Source: Drosophila pseudoobscura
Taxonomy: Eukaryota > Arthropoda > Insecta > Diptera > Drosophilidae
Direction of reading: 5' to 3'
DNA length: 64,000 nucleotides
Assembly (NCBI RefSeq): GCF_009870125.1
Contig: NC_046683.1
Coordinates: 57,613,869 to 57,677,868, forward strand
The notes under the pieces were generated by a model. It was not told the DNA's origin. It saw only the letters and a list, made by a program, of their open reading frames with translations, and searched no databases. Positions 35,908-49,720 of the stretch are shown piece after piece; the stretch's first letter is position 1, and each line of letters starts with the position of its first letter. Position numbers and translations under genes: made by a program.

Positions 35908-37164
35908 TTAACTATTGAAAAAACGACGCGTCCAGTTTCGGACCATCGGCTGCGGCTTGCTGGACTTTTTCAACTCTTCGGCCATCATTTTCTCGCTGAG
36001 TTTTTTCTGGTTTTCACGGAACTTGGCCACGGGATCCTTGAACTGGCTGTAGTACTGCAGCACCTCGCGAACGTCCTCGATCTCACTGATGCCGAGAACA
36101 GTCAGAAACGAGACCAGATCGAACAACGCCGTATCGTCGTCGTTGCCGGACCATCGGGGTATCGAGAATGTGTTCTTCGGATGCAGCTTCGTTGAGTTCT
36201 TGTCCCAGTCCACGACTACCACACGCTTCAGATCGCGGTTAAGATTGTCCAGGTTCTTAACGTGGTGGCCATCCACAAAGTGTGTAGAGTCGCGCACTAG
36301 ACGGTACATTATGTAGCCGTTTGGATCGAGGGCGTCGAGCAGCGGAAACACAGTAATTCCCTGCTCCGCCGTGTAGATGACGATCTCAAAGTACTTGGCA
36401 CACTCGCTGAGGAACAGGTCCACGCCGGGACGCTTCTTGAAGCGCCAGCCCGTCTTGTATGTCCAGTCAGGGTGTATGAGGACATCCTTGACCTCGAGCA
36501 CCAAGGTATAGGGCGGCTGCACGTAGGGCGCCAGCAGTTCGTCTGGCAGTAGCTTCTGACTCGAAGGCTCTTGTATCAACTGCGTAAACCTATTCACCGT
36601 CCGCCAGGTTCGACCGATATACTGTTGGATTTCCGGCAATTTGCTAAACTCATCGTCGGCCACGTTGCCCTCCTCGTCGAGCGGTGGCTTGCCGAAGAAA
36701 TATATGGCCCAAAACGAGAACAGCAAGCCGCCCATGCCGAAGGCACTCAATCCCAGCTTCATTCGCCTCCAGGCCCGCTCGAACTCCGCCTTCTCCTCCT
36801 CCTCCTCGCGCTTCTGGCGCCGCTGGCTTTCCTCATCCTTCGGCTGGATCGAGGTTTGCGGAAATAGTTTCGATAGAATTTCCGTATGCGTCTTCTCAAA
36901 GGTCGAGTAGCGTCGATGAGCAGAAGAGACCAGCGATGAGGGTCGATCCATCGAGATACCAAAAATGATTCTACAGCTCTGGCTTTGGTTCTGGTCCTGA
37001 CTCTGGTTCTGGCCCCCTTCCTGTGCAGTCGAACCCGTTGCTCCAGCGGTCTGTGCCTCCTCTGTGTCGACCATGGTGGGCACCACACCTGAAGTAAGCA
37101 GCCGCGACCTGCGGCCTAACCGTGCTCGTCTGCAGTGGAGCCGCGCGATGGCCCTTAAAGTCAT
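35908..37164 (-). CDS. Tim50-like mitochondrial import receptor, intronless
   Basis: A single uninterrupted 418-residue frame from ATG 37162-37164 to TAA 35908-35910. An in-frame TTG just upstream was not taken as the start. Tim50 is the inner-membrane receptor of the TIM23 presequence translocase, facing the intermembrane space. Visible: an Arg-rich amphipathic N-terminus suited to a mitochondrial presequence, a charged RRQKREEEEE stretch at about 114-126, one membrane span at about 137-157 (LGLSAFGMGGLLFSFWAIYFF region), then the FCP1/NIF-like domain from about residue 219 (PPYTLVLEVKDVLIHPDW, GWRFKKRPGVD, DGHHVKNL, VVVVDWD). As in other Tim50 proteins the DxDx phosphatase motif is replaced (VKDVL), so phosphatase activity is unlikely. 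D. melanogaster has several Tim50 paralogues (ttm50, ttm2, ttm3). The lack of introns suggests a retrocopy that has stayed intact. Confidence 0.92.
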   Translation of the reverse strand: MTLRAIARLHCRRARLGRRSRLLTSGVVPTMVDTEEAQTAGATGSTAQEGGQNQSQDQNQSQSCRIIFGISMDRPSSLVSSAHRRYSTFEKTHTEILSKLFPQTSIQPKDEESQRRQKREEEEEKAEFERAWRRMKLGLSAFGMGGLLFSFWAIYFFGKPPLDEEGNVADDEFSKLPEIQQYIGRTWRTVNRFTQLIQEPSSQKLLPDELLAPYVQPPYTLVLEVKDVLIHPDWTYKTGWRFKKRPGVDLFLSECAKYFEIVIYTAEQGITVFPLLDALDPNGYIMYRLVRDSTHFVDGHHVKNLDNLNRDLKRVVVVDWDKNSTKLHPKNTFSIPRWSGNDDDTALFDLVSFLTVLGISEIEDVREVLQYYSQFKDPVAKFRENQKKLSEKMMAEELKKSSKPQPMVRNWTRRFFNS

Positions 37165-37493
37165 TTGCAATTCGCAAAATCCAGACTGACTGCTTCAATA
37201 TTATTATGTACTTGAATTTAAATTATAAATTTAAGATTTGGCTGCTTCAAAAAAAAAACGGCAGTATTTTGTTTATTTCGTTTTGCTTGTTTTCGAAAAA
37301 TGAAATTTTGTCTCAGACAGCCGACTGGCGAATGATATCTGGATACGAGAAATATATACCTACGACTCACAACAAAATCAATGCTGCTCCCTGTTGTTTT
37401 TGTTATATACATCTTTATACTACAGGACCACAGGAGGTATTTCGAACCAACCAATAGCTCAAAGCTTCCTGTTTTGTTATACTTTCTCATTAG

Positions 37494-38107
37494 AAGATTC
37501 GGACAAAGTCAGTCTGGATCCCAGCCACCAAGACATCGAAGGAAGCGAGGCGTCGGACGTACTAGCTAAGGAAGACGTCGGGCTGGCGAATATAAGAACC
37601 GAGAACGTGCCGGTCTCGAACAGATCACAAACCGAAAGTAGGTGGAGGAGTACCACCACGTGCAGAACCTCGAAAATCATTTGCAAAGAACGCAATAAGA
37701 AACTCAGCCACTACCTACTGAACCTACCACGGAAGGACTGCAGATTGTAAGTGGGAATATAAACAGGTCACTGTCTGGCTGCGGCACATGCAACAAAGCA
37801 AGGCATCAACAACAGAGACAGTTGTAGGAAATGTGATGAACCTGGGGCAATCGAAACCCTGGAACATCTCATCTGCAACTGTCCGGCTCTCTCAAGGACA
37901 AGGAGGAAATACCTGGGCGCCCCGGTGCTGGCATCGCTGGATGATGCCTCTAAGAGGACGCCACAGGAAATGATGGCCTACGCCAAAAACACCTCGATTC
38001 TCGAGGACCATACTGGCTTATGCGTAGCCCCGCTGAGGGCCGTCCGGGAACCAAACCTAACCTTAGTAGTTGGCCTACGTAGGACATGCTTTCAAAAACG
38101 GGTTTGA
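37494..38107 (+). mobile_element. Degraded 3' end of a non-LTR retrotransposon ORF2
   Basis: One reading frame shows the end of an RNase H-like region (SHQDIEGSEASDVLAKEDVG, near 37,522-37,585; compare the usual GH.DI.GNE.AD.LA pattern). After a TAA at 37748-37750 and another in the sequence VGI-stop-TGHC near 37,760, the same frame continues with the C-terminal zinc-knuckle-like module: TGHC, then CRKCDEPGAIETLEHLICNC (from 37823), then a TRRKYLG segment. This order is typical of LINE-type elements that carry RNase H (I, R1, LOA and related clades). The clade cannot be named safely. Two in-frame stops and lack of the reverse transcriptase mark it as a dead 5'-truncated fragment, the usual form left by target-primed reverse transcription. 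Confidence 0.8.
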
Positions 38108-38327
38108 ATATGCCACAAATGGCGGGTCTCGCTTTTGCGCAGTGCAACGGCGTATCGATGTATCGATGGGATATAATCCCAGCAAAATCTCATCGAAAAA
38201 ATTCGAATTGGCACAGTCCAAGTGCATTCCACCACAGATAGATATATTTCCAACTGAGATACAACTGAAGATGCTTGCTCTGGAAATACCCAATTTGATT
38301 GGCCCCTTTTGAGAGAAAAATCCAATT

Positions 38328-40149
<1,822 letters not shown>

Positions 40150-40388
40150 TGTTTCTTGAGCCAAATAAAATGAAACTTTTTAAAAGCTTTCAATGAAAAC
40201 TATGTTTTTGAATGTTATTGTTTACAAAATGTACGATCTTACTCTTAGAAAACCCACATATGAATGATAATGCTATAAAATTTGTTGCTCCACCTCACGC
40301 CTTCAGGCCTGCTCTACTCCTGCGGTGCAGTGCGACGAGGAGTACCTGCAAGGAACATTTGATCTATTAATAGTTTTATTCCGATACC

Positions 40389-41353
40389 TTAAAGATGATA
40401 GTAACCTTTATCCTTCTGTTTGCGCTCCTTTGCGGCTCGGTTCGGGCCGTGGTGCTTTCCTTCAGGCGAGCTGCCAGTTCCCTTGCACTTTTTGTTGACG
40501 GTACGCACTGGATCGCAGTTCTGATCGCTGGCCCCGACTCCCTCTGCCTGCAACTTATCCTCGCGCGTCATTTGTCCAGCGATGCACGGTGTCCAAGTGC
40601 CCTTCTCATATCGACATCCTTGGAGATAAGTACAAATAAATTGTGTGAAATCGTAGTGTTGGTTTTAACCCACCTTTCTTGCACTTCTTCTGTATGGTTC
40701 GTGTTGGCAGGCAGTTCTGCTCCCCTTTCTTCAGAGACAGAATTCGAGTGCGCATGTTGGACTTGGCATCGCAGTTCGACCAGGCGCTCTTCGCATACCG
40801 GCAAGTGGACGCTGCAAATAGCGACAAAAAATGTTTAATTCAAGGTTCCAGTCGATTACTCGAAGAATTTCTCACCAGTTTCGGAAGCCTTTGCCTTGGG
40901 TCCTGGCCGTTTGCCCCCTGGATGGGACTGATGTCCATGCTGTTGTTGCTTTATTACCTGCCGCTGCTGCTTGTCACTATTTTTGTGGCCTTGCTTGTGC
41001 TTCGGCTGCGCCGGGTGCTGAGCGACTGCACTGGCATTCTCCGCGACCGCATGCTTCTTGTGGCCCGTCCTGGACTTGTGGCCGCCGGCTTGTTGCAAAT
41101 TATCCTGCGATCTGTTCGATTTACGGTTGTTTCTCATGCGCTGGCCATCCACATTGGTTGCGGGAGAGACTGCCTCCTCCGGCAGTGCCCCACGGGCCGC
41201 CCGGACAAGCGTATCGCCGGAGCGAGTCTTCATCACCAGGCGCACGCCATCAGAGACCTCTTCGCCATTAATCAATGAGGGGATATCCGCCAGCACCAGC
41301 AGCACAAAATTCAGCACCGTTAGTGCGGACGCAGATGTAACTATGAGATTCAT
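40389..41353 (-). CDS. miple2: Midkine/pleiotrophin family secreted factor, long form
   Basis: Three exons, 40876-41353, 40674-40811 and 40389-40618, phases matched, 281 residues. It encodes a secreted heparin-binding growth factor of the midkine/pleiotrophin family, proposed ligand for receptors such as Alk. An N-terminal signal peptide (MNLIVTSASALTVLNFVLLVLA) is followed by a long His/Lys/Gln-rich basic segment unique to this copy. Then come two Cys-rich half domains, one per exon: CRYAKSAWSNC...CKK and CRYEKGTWTPC...NKKCKG, ending in a Lys-rich tail. Acceptor of the last exon is CCAAG, weaker than usual. D. melanogaster has two such genes side by side at 61B. Length and the long basic insert suggest miple2, but assignment between miple1 and miple2 is from memory. 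Confidence 0.9.
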
Positions 41354-44300
41354 TGCTTGCTTTCAAAGTCTGAAACTAAAAGCAATAGGAATACGAAAAC
41401 GAATAGGAGTAAGTAGTGGTGGAGGAGGTGCAGGAGGTGGCTCGTGTTCCGTCCACTCAAAGTTCAAGTCAAACAATTGAAAACTTTACTGCCAAGCTCC
41501 TACAGTCATGGCTACGAGTATATGTACTAGCATGTATGTACGGGTATGTGGGAGGAGGCATATTTATGTACATCTGAGACCACCAAATGATATTCCAAAC
41601 ATATGTATCTGACAATATCCCTTGTCAAAATCGTACAATTTGTGCGGTCAAAAAAAAAACAAATACATGTACATATGTATGTATGTATGTATGTATGTAT
41701 TCTGCTGAAAACATAATCAAAAGTAAACATGCATAGCGATGGGAACGAATTGAAAGCTGAATAAATACAGCAACAAAAAAAAATACATCTCTCTCTGTGA
41801 TTCTGACGCTGCACATCTGGCAGTCATGTGGGAAAGCTGAAGATGAAGAATAGTTCCACGATGAGCACATAAAGCAGATGATTTTGAACCATATAAAATG
41901 TATTATACATTTATTTGACTTCAATGGAATACTGAATACTGATTCTGACCAGAACTTGGGAGGCTGTGCCGTGCCGTGCCGGTTGGTCGGGGATTCTTAT
42001 TTTGCCATTTCAGATACACATATGTATATACATACATGCATATGTACATACATACATCGTTAGATATGTATGTGCAGGACGAAGTTCTTCTCTCTTACCT
42101 TTCATTTAAAATTGCATTTGCAGTCGTATCCGAATTAGTGCCAAAAATGAGCAGCTTTTGGGGTTTTCTTTCGGACTTTCTTTCTGGATGAAAAACAAAA
42201 AAAAAAAAAACAGGAAGGTGAGCTTAAATAATGCTGCGCGCGCACAAATCACGAATGATGACAATCACACAAAGAAACTCACTCAAATGGTAGGAGACAC
42301 TGTCCCGGGAAATGAGGAAACTGGGAAAACTGAGGAAAATGGACGCACAAGACAAGTTGTTACTTCACAAACGAAAATATCTAGCTAAAGCCAAAGAAAT
42401 GTCTTGGGCAAATCGATTTTTACTGTTAGACTCTGCAACAGCGGAGGGATCGCGATTCGTCACGATCGGAGCTGAAAATTGAATTGAATTTTTTGAATTG
42501 GAATTGAGGATTGTGCTCATGAAGTGGTTCGCTTCACTCACGGCTGGAGCTGTCTCTTTTGCGCTCTCTCTCCCGCTCTGGCTCTTCCTCTGGCTCTTGC
42601 TCTTGCGCTCAATGAAATGGGAGCGAAATGAGATGGTTTCTTATGCCGTCAACATTTTTATACATATGTACATATGTACCTAAGCATGCATACAGACATT
42701 TGTATGCATGTAGATATGTATGTTCGTGTCCAGTGTTTACTTTTTAATAAATCTCGAATGCATTCTTATCAGTAACAAAAATACATTACATACGATTATT
42801 TACATATGTACATATGCATATATTTATGTGTGTATATTCATGCTAGCCTTTGCTGTCGTTCGTGTGTGCATGTGTGCGCATGTATGTATGCAATATGCAA
42901 GAAGATTGTGCATACATACATATAAAGTGAATGTAAACAATGACCACACATTGTGTAACAGATTGGAGTTCTTTCTTCGACCAGCCGCACAGAAACATAC
43001 ATGCATACAAATTTATATATATGTTTATATGTTTGGGCAGATATGAGCGTGTGTATGTATATCGAAGTACACAGTTTTGAGCAAGTTTGAGCGGACATTC
43101 TCTCAAAACAAGTTTCGAGTGACTTTACAGCCGAGCACTGGGGCAGATTCGAAGGGAATGGAATCGAAAAAATGTCCATACATACCGACACATGCACATA
43201 TGTATGTACAAATGTGTCTGCCTTAATCTTGCCTGCTCCTCTTCCTACTTCTTCGTAACTTTTAATCCCCTACAACTCGGGATGGCGGAGTAAATACATA
43301 GAAGACCGGCGGCGATCGTTTTGCATGCGGATCCTTGAGTATTTGTTGTTGTGCTCCTGCGGAGTACGGGTCCACCACGTGGCGCCCAGGACCAAACCAA
43401 GGGCACATGTACATACATACATACATATGTATGTACAAGGGCATGTTTGTTAATTAATTTACGCTCCCCACACACAGGCGTGTAATGTATGTATGTACAT
43501 ATGTTGGAATAATTTTGGCCTAATTTTGTCATCAATTTGACGACTAGTAGGTAGTCTTAATTAACAGCATTTAGCTCTTTGGGGACATAATACATACATA
43601 CATACATGATTATTCACGTTGTTCCACCACTGCACCGGCACAGATTCCCGTTTCTGGCATCTGACGGAAGGAGATGTGCGCATGGTCGTGTCGTGGCTCG
43701 GGGTAACAATAAACTCCTCGTCGACAGGCAGCATTTAAAGCACTCGCTGCATAACAAACTACCCGAAAGATGTCTGCAATGCTCGGCACCGTACCACCGT
43801 ACCACCAGCCACCAGCCACCAGCCAGCATTCCATATTTTCTAGGTTTCAGCCCCTAAAATACAGCTACATATATACGGGTGCGGGTGTACTCTGTGTGTA
43901 AACAGCTATAGCTGTTCGATTCGGATTGGGATCATCATGTTCTTTAATGAGTCTATGCTGCATCCTTGTTTTACGATTATCCTCCAGGCCGCCAGGGAAA
44001 AGAATTCGTTCAGATTTTATTGAAATTTCTTTATTTCGTAATATTTGTATTTATTAAAGTTCAGTTACTTTTGTTTTTGTTTTCTTATATTGTATGCGTC
44101 TGCATGTATACGTACGTAAACGAATTCCACTTAATTTTGGGGTTTTACTTGGTTGTTCTTCGTCATGAATTAATAAAAGGTTTAGTTTCAGTTTAATACA
44201 GTTTAATGCCCCTAATGTGAGCTGTTTTTCTTCTTCTTCATATTTTTGTTTGTTGTAGTAATGTGTATACGGTATGGGTGTACGGGTGTATGGGTATTGG

Positions 44301-45764
44301 GTATGGGTATGGGTATGGGTATGCTTACTGGCAAATACATTGAGTCGTCGATAACGTTCAAAATGTATGTACGAGTGTGTATATGTTATCTGTTTGATAA
44401 AAAGATAAACCATCTCCGTAAAATGGTACAACTATACTGTTGAATTATTCGCATATGTATTTTAATTGCATACCATATTCAATTTGGATACGCACATACA
44501 TCCATATAGTATGTAGGCATATAACTTTAGATTTTACCCAATGAAAATTAGATTTAAACTACTTTAAAATACCAACACCTACAGTGCAGCAAAACGACAC
44601 ATACAAATACTCATACTCAAATACTCATTTGATGTCCTTCTTCTGCATTTGACTGGATTCTCCTGGATTTTCCCGGATATTCTGTTTCGTACATACAATA
44701 TACTCGTAGTTAGTAAGTTCTTTGATTATTTTTTTTACAATATTTACACTAAGTGTTTGTTATTCTTGTATGTATGTATGTAATTAATATCAGCGAATGG
44801 ATGACGAAGTTTATATACGGTCTCCAATTTGTTTCGTTTTCATTTTCATTTTCTTTGTTATTTTTTATTTGTTTGTTTTGACTGGGTGTTTTGTGGTTTT
44901 GTTGTTTTGTTGTTGAGATCAGATACAGAAGCTGATATATTTTGTCAACATTTTACATCAATTATATGATTAATTGTTTGCCTTTGTTTGTATTTACGGT
45001 TAGTATTATTATGTGAAATTCAATCGAAGAACAACTCTGGTAATTTTGTTGAAAGGTGTCCGATTTAAACTGTTAGACAATTTAAGGGGCTTGCATCTAC
45101 ATACGAGTATTTCTTCGTCTGGTTCCTTCCGATTTATTCCGATTTCTTCCGATTTGGCAATTGCCCTTTCCGTTTTAATAATTTTAGAAAATTGTATATG
45201 TATGTATGTAAGTTGTATGTATATGTATTTCGCTTTTCGAATAAACTAAATGAGTAGGTATGTATGTATGTTTGTTTGTATGTATTGTATGTATTGTATG
45301 TATGGGTATTGAATGAATATTCCTATATTCTGCGTTGCATAAATACGAGTAACATATGTATGCTAAGTCCCGCAAAATGTTTGCTATGTTTAATGTTGTT
45401 TAAAATTGAAATTGCTGCCAGTTTAAGTTAGTTGAAGTGTATTTGTTCGCTGGAAACCAAACTACAACATTTAATCAAATATGTGCATTCAATTAAAATG
45501 CTTACGGGTATACATGGCATAGCAGACAGTTAATCCTGACCTGACCGTTTACTTGTTATACATATATTTAAAAAATAATTTCAACTTAAAGCATCTCTGA
45601 CATCCAACATCCGATACAAACCAACATTCGGCATTGGGCATTGGGCATTGGGCTTTAAAATTATCATGTATGAAATCACTTAAACGCGTCCTTTGCGAGC
45701 GGCTGCATGTGAAATTAGAAAAAGAACAGAGATCGTATACTCATTTGCAAAATAGACTCAAGAC
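41354..45764. other. Intergenic DNA between the two miple genes
   Basis: AT-rich and packed with TATGTACATA, ACATATGTA and TATG repeats. It should hold the miple2-like promoter on its left and the miple1-like 3' UTR on its right (a poly(A) signal cannot be chosen among many). No credible coding sequence; the open frame at 43,606-43,857 has no family signature. No tRNA or other RNA gene recognised. Confidence 0.5.
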
Positions 45765-46496
45765 TCAAAGCAGTGCGATGGCCAATAATGATGCCGAAAA
45801 CTGACCTTTGTCCTTGTTTTTACGCTGCTCCTTGGCACTCTTGTCCTTGGACTTGCCGGGCTTGCAGTTCTTCTTGATAACACGCGTTGCTTCGCAAGAG
45901 GGATCACTGCTCGCCTTCAACTTATCGGCTCGAGTCATTTGTCCAGTGGCGCATTCAGACCAAGATCCTTTCTCATAGCGACATGCTGTCGTAATGATAA
46001 ACGAACCGAGGCATTCGGGCATTTGAGCGACATGGAAACCTGTGTCCTCAATGGGAGAAACTTACCTTTTTTACACTTCTTTTGAATGGTGCGAGTCTGA
46101 TCGCATGCCGGATCTCCCTTTTTCAATGTCAAGGTTCTGGAGCGCGTGTTGGTTTTTGTATCACATTCAGTCCAGGGATTCTTACCATAGCGGCATGAAA
46201 GGCCTTAAATAGAAGTAAGTTACCGATTTGTTGTCATCCCGTGTCAAGTTCGTAGACAAGAAAGCCAGAGCCAAAGACTTACCATCACTCTTTGTGCCAC
46301 GCTCGTTCCTTATTAGCACTTCGTGGTCGTCTTCCTCCCACACTTCTCCTTGCACGGAAGGAGAAGTCGTATGCTCGGCCACGGGAAGGGCCAGTGGCGT
46401 TTCCTGGCCCTCTGTGGTTCCCAAAACTGTGCTACAGAACACTGCCGACCATGTTGCAAATGTTGCCAGCAAGAGCGCGTTATAATTATATTTCAT
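45765..46496 (-). CDS. miple1: Midkine/pleiotrophin family secreted factor, short form
   Basis: Three exons, 46283-46496, 46066-46203 and 45765-45985, total 573 nt, 190 residues. ATG at 46494-46496 begins a signal peptide (MKYNYNALLLATFATWSAVF). After a short acidic linker come the N-terminal Cys-rich half domain (CRYGKNPWTEC...IQKKCKK) and the C-terminal half (CRYEKGSWSEC...IKKNCKPG), then a Lys-rich tail. The middle exon is 138 nt, the same length and phase as in the neighbouring copy, showing tandem duplication with intron conservation. The last 11 residues, FSASLLAIALL, are hydrophobic, unlike the usual basic end of the family. Upstream open frame beyond the ATG is not used: the ATG chosen is the one that gives a signal peptide. 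Confidence 0.9.
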
Positions 46497-49361
46497 GGTG
46501 TGACTGTTAAGTCCACTGCTTCCTCCTGCGGAAGGGAAAAAAAAACTCACATATGTAGATGGTAGATACATAAATTTGCGCTTGTATTGGCTATTGGCAC
46601 AAGCAAAGGCCAAAGTGATCCTTTTTTATTTGTAAAAGTTGAAACATTGTGTTTGGCCAGAGTAAAAGAAAACTTTATTCCCAGTGTCAAAGTGTAAAAT
46701 CGTAAAACTGCAAAAAAAAGATGAAAAAAAACGACGCAGTTTCCCTACTCCCGACTCCCGCGACTCCCGACGCCCTGCCCGTTTTGCTACAGATACACAG
46801 CAGAGTCGCACGGAAACAGGGCAAATTTAGTTTAAAAAAAAATATATGTACATATATATATATGTATGTAAATGCGAGTATGTACGTTATTGATTGCGCA
46901 TTAGTGTATTTCAAAAGCGTTATTTGATCAACAATTATGCGGAATATACTGGGCAGAAAGGCAGCTTCGTGTGCACTGGCTTCGGATTGCACTGGCCCCG
47001 GGCACGCAAACAACGGTAAAATTGATAACTAACCGTTAGTTATACACACAAAACTGTGTGACACGTACACACACACGTCCACAAATAGAATCCAGACTCA
47101 AAGACAGCGAAGGACAGCGTGGCGATGGCGATAGATTGTATCAACTGTTCTGGTTGTGCGACTCTTCGAAACTGAATGGCAGAATATAAGGACAGCAGCA
47201 TAAAAGGCCACACCACAGCCGCGGCATGTACATACTCGTATATCCTGCAGGATTTCATGCTCTCAAGGAAGGCCCTTTCTCTCGTTTTTCGGCTCGCTTT
47301 CATCTCGGCCGTGTGTACTGAGAGAGTGCGCAGCAGTGTCGGGGATTTTTATCAATGAGCTGCGCATGTTCCACATATAAAAATATTCTACATTCTATTT
47401 TTATCCTAAATGCTGTGGCGTTTCAGCGCTGCTTGCTCTGCTTGCTGCCTGCTGCTTCCTCTGCCTGGTCTGCTTGCTGCTCTGCTGCTGTGTGCGTGGA
47501 GTGGCGTGGCGTGTGCTTGCACAAGCGAAAATTCGTACATCCCAGGCTGAACGATAGATATGGATGGATTTACATATATACATACATACATATGTATGTA
47601 CATATCGCCACGGCAAATATAGAATTATGACAGACCCAACAGCAGTTATCAACCCCTTTAGAAACTCTCAAGTTGATGGAAATCATACGCATTTGCTTCC
47701 TTACATATGAAATGTATGAAAGTAAAGCACGATGATGCCAAAAACTATCCCATTTATCCGATGTGTATGTACTTACATATGTAAGCTTACATTACATGGC
47801 GGCTAATCACGATGGTCGCATTCTTTCCAGGTGTATAATCACTCGGCAAGTCGAACATGGGCCGTAGGTCCGATTCAGTGAAGCGTGCTCACAATGTCAT
47901 AATGCAAGCTCCACCCTGTCATGCATCCTGCGGCCACCCACCGAATGCGTTTCCAGACCACTGAAGAACCAGTCTTTCCGTATTTACCCAGAAAAGCCAA
48001 ATCAATCAGTTTTCAATAAGTTTTTATTAAATTTGTAGTCTTCGAGGACATACTAATCCAACTTAGAGTAATCCTTACTACTACATACATGCAATATATT
48101 AAAGTAAAAAAGAAATATAAGGCACAACACAATGTTGCGAAAACGAAGGGCACCATATATACATATAGGTATGTACATTGTACATATGTACATATGGCTG
48201 TGTGTATGTGTGTACTGTATGCTTTTTTAATTGCACTGCGACGCGTCGTTAGCAGCAAACCTGAGGTCAGTATGTAGGCGTTATGGGCTCCAACTGCTAT
48301 CATAAAACTTAATAATGCAAATGTAATTAAGTCACCTGACCTCTCTGGCCTCTCATAGGCAGACTCCCGCTCAGTCCTGGCAGTCCTGACAGTCGCCGCA
48401 CCTTTAACAAGGAAATTGATGACGTTGCCGTCGCGTCGTTACTTTATGACAGGAGGCCTTTATGCCTTACGATTTGATTAGCCATTAGATGGCTGGAATA
48501 GTTGTGCGCTGACTTGGTTTGCAAACAAAATGCTCCCAATCAATATAAATCAATCAACTTCATGGTACATACCATTTACCATTATTTTAAAACCACCATA
48601 AAGGCCACATTCTATTTTCTATGGCTTTCTGTTGCCTTGACCTGCATTCCATTCGAAACATATCAGCATTTCGGCTTCTTTTACGTGAAAATTGGAATAC
48701 CTTAAAGAGGATCGTCCTGATCGTCTGTACTGGAACTTGCAGGAATAAATATCATTTGGAGTTCAAGCTGTCTATTGTTTAAAGGAACCATTATTATTAT
48801 TAGTTTACCTCCGAATTCCGGCCTTATTTGTTAAGCTAACAATTAGGATTATGAGTCATTACAAATATGTATAAATAAAACAGCTTGCATGTATGCACAT
48901 GTGCGCACCACTTGGACGGCAGACAACGAACGGAGCCAGTGTTCCAGTCAGTTAAACAGCCATTCAAAGTATACAAATTTCACGAGTGGCATAGACAAAA
49001 GCTCCCGGAAGAGAACAGCGGTAAAGGGAACAGTTATCATTGATTCTTTGGTCAGTAACAATGTGCTGTGCTTGTTTCCATGGCAACGCCCCGTGTTTGA
49101 GTTTGAATTTGGAGAGCATAAAGCAAATCAGCATGCATCAGCGGTTGATGTACATGTACATACAGTGGTTATCAGTTGCTGGATAGCCGTTTCCAAGTGT
49201 CGTCAGAGAACAATTTTGGCTCGGTGCAATCGGAGATCAAGTGTACAATTATTCAGCAAATGCCAATCACTTTTGCCAGTGCTTAAGCAGCTCCGACTGA
49301 AAACTGAAAACTGAAAACAGATCTCTACTTAATTATGGTGGGATTGTTTTAGACAGACAAG
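46497..49361. other. Intergenic DNA between miple1-like and Kazal-like genes
   Basis: Contains the miple1-like promoter on the left, TATGTACATA repeats (for example 47,570-47,600 and 48,160-48,195), and at the right a short GAAAACT repeat (about 49,298-49,319) just before the Kazal-like gene. No coding sequence could be supported. Confidence 0.45.
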
Positions 49362-49720
49362 ATGCACGTAATGTTTACTTTGACCGGCAAAGCCGCGACG
49401 AAAATTGTATTGTTTTGCTTCCTGATCTCGATCGTGTCTATACTATTTGCGCTGTGCGTCTCTCTGCCATTAAAACAGAGCAGCTCGGCATGTATGGCCA
49501 TCGAAACCTGTGATCCATTTAAGCCCATCTGTGCAACGTCCATAAACGAACATCAGTTTTTCTACAGCCAGTGCGAAATGGTACGGGATATCTGTCTAAC
49601 CGGTAAGGGTAAGTATCAAGTTTCCGAATTGGACAACTAAAAATGACCGCTAACCTATTTCTGTGTTCTCAAGATTGGAAATCCGACTACTTAAGCCACT
49701 GCAATGTCAGCAAGCTTTAG
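49362..49720 (+). CDS. Small Kazal-like protein with N-terminal membrane/signal segment
   Basis: Two exons, 49362-49608 and 49674-49720, joined in phase 1 by a 65-nt intron (donor GTAAGT, acceptor TCTCAAG), 97 residues. Near the N-terminus is a hydrophobic segment (IVLFCFLISIVSILFALCVSL, about residues 15-35) that serves as a signal peptide or signal anchor. The rest fits a single insect-type Kazal domain: C at SSSAC, CDPFKPICATS, a YSQCEMVRDIC segment, and a terminal Cys in SHCNVSKL contributed by exon 2. Kazal domains often inhibit serine proteases, but many short Drosophila members have unknown targets, and the reactive loop here (around KPICATS) gives no clear specificity. Polyadenylation signal AATAAA near 49,832. 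I do not recognise the gene name. Confidence 0.8.

Noticed and set aside
43606-43857. 83-residue plus-strand open frame between the miple genes
   Set aside because: No recognisable family, no splice or promoter support, overlaps other frames of similar length.
48889-49314. 141-residue open frame just upstream of the Kazal-like gene
   Set aside because: No family similarity and ends in a simple GAAAACT repeat; probably 5' flank of the Kazal-like gene.
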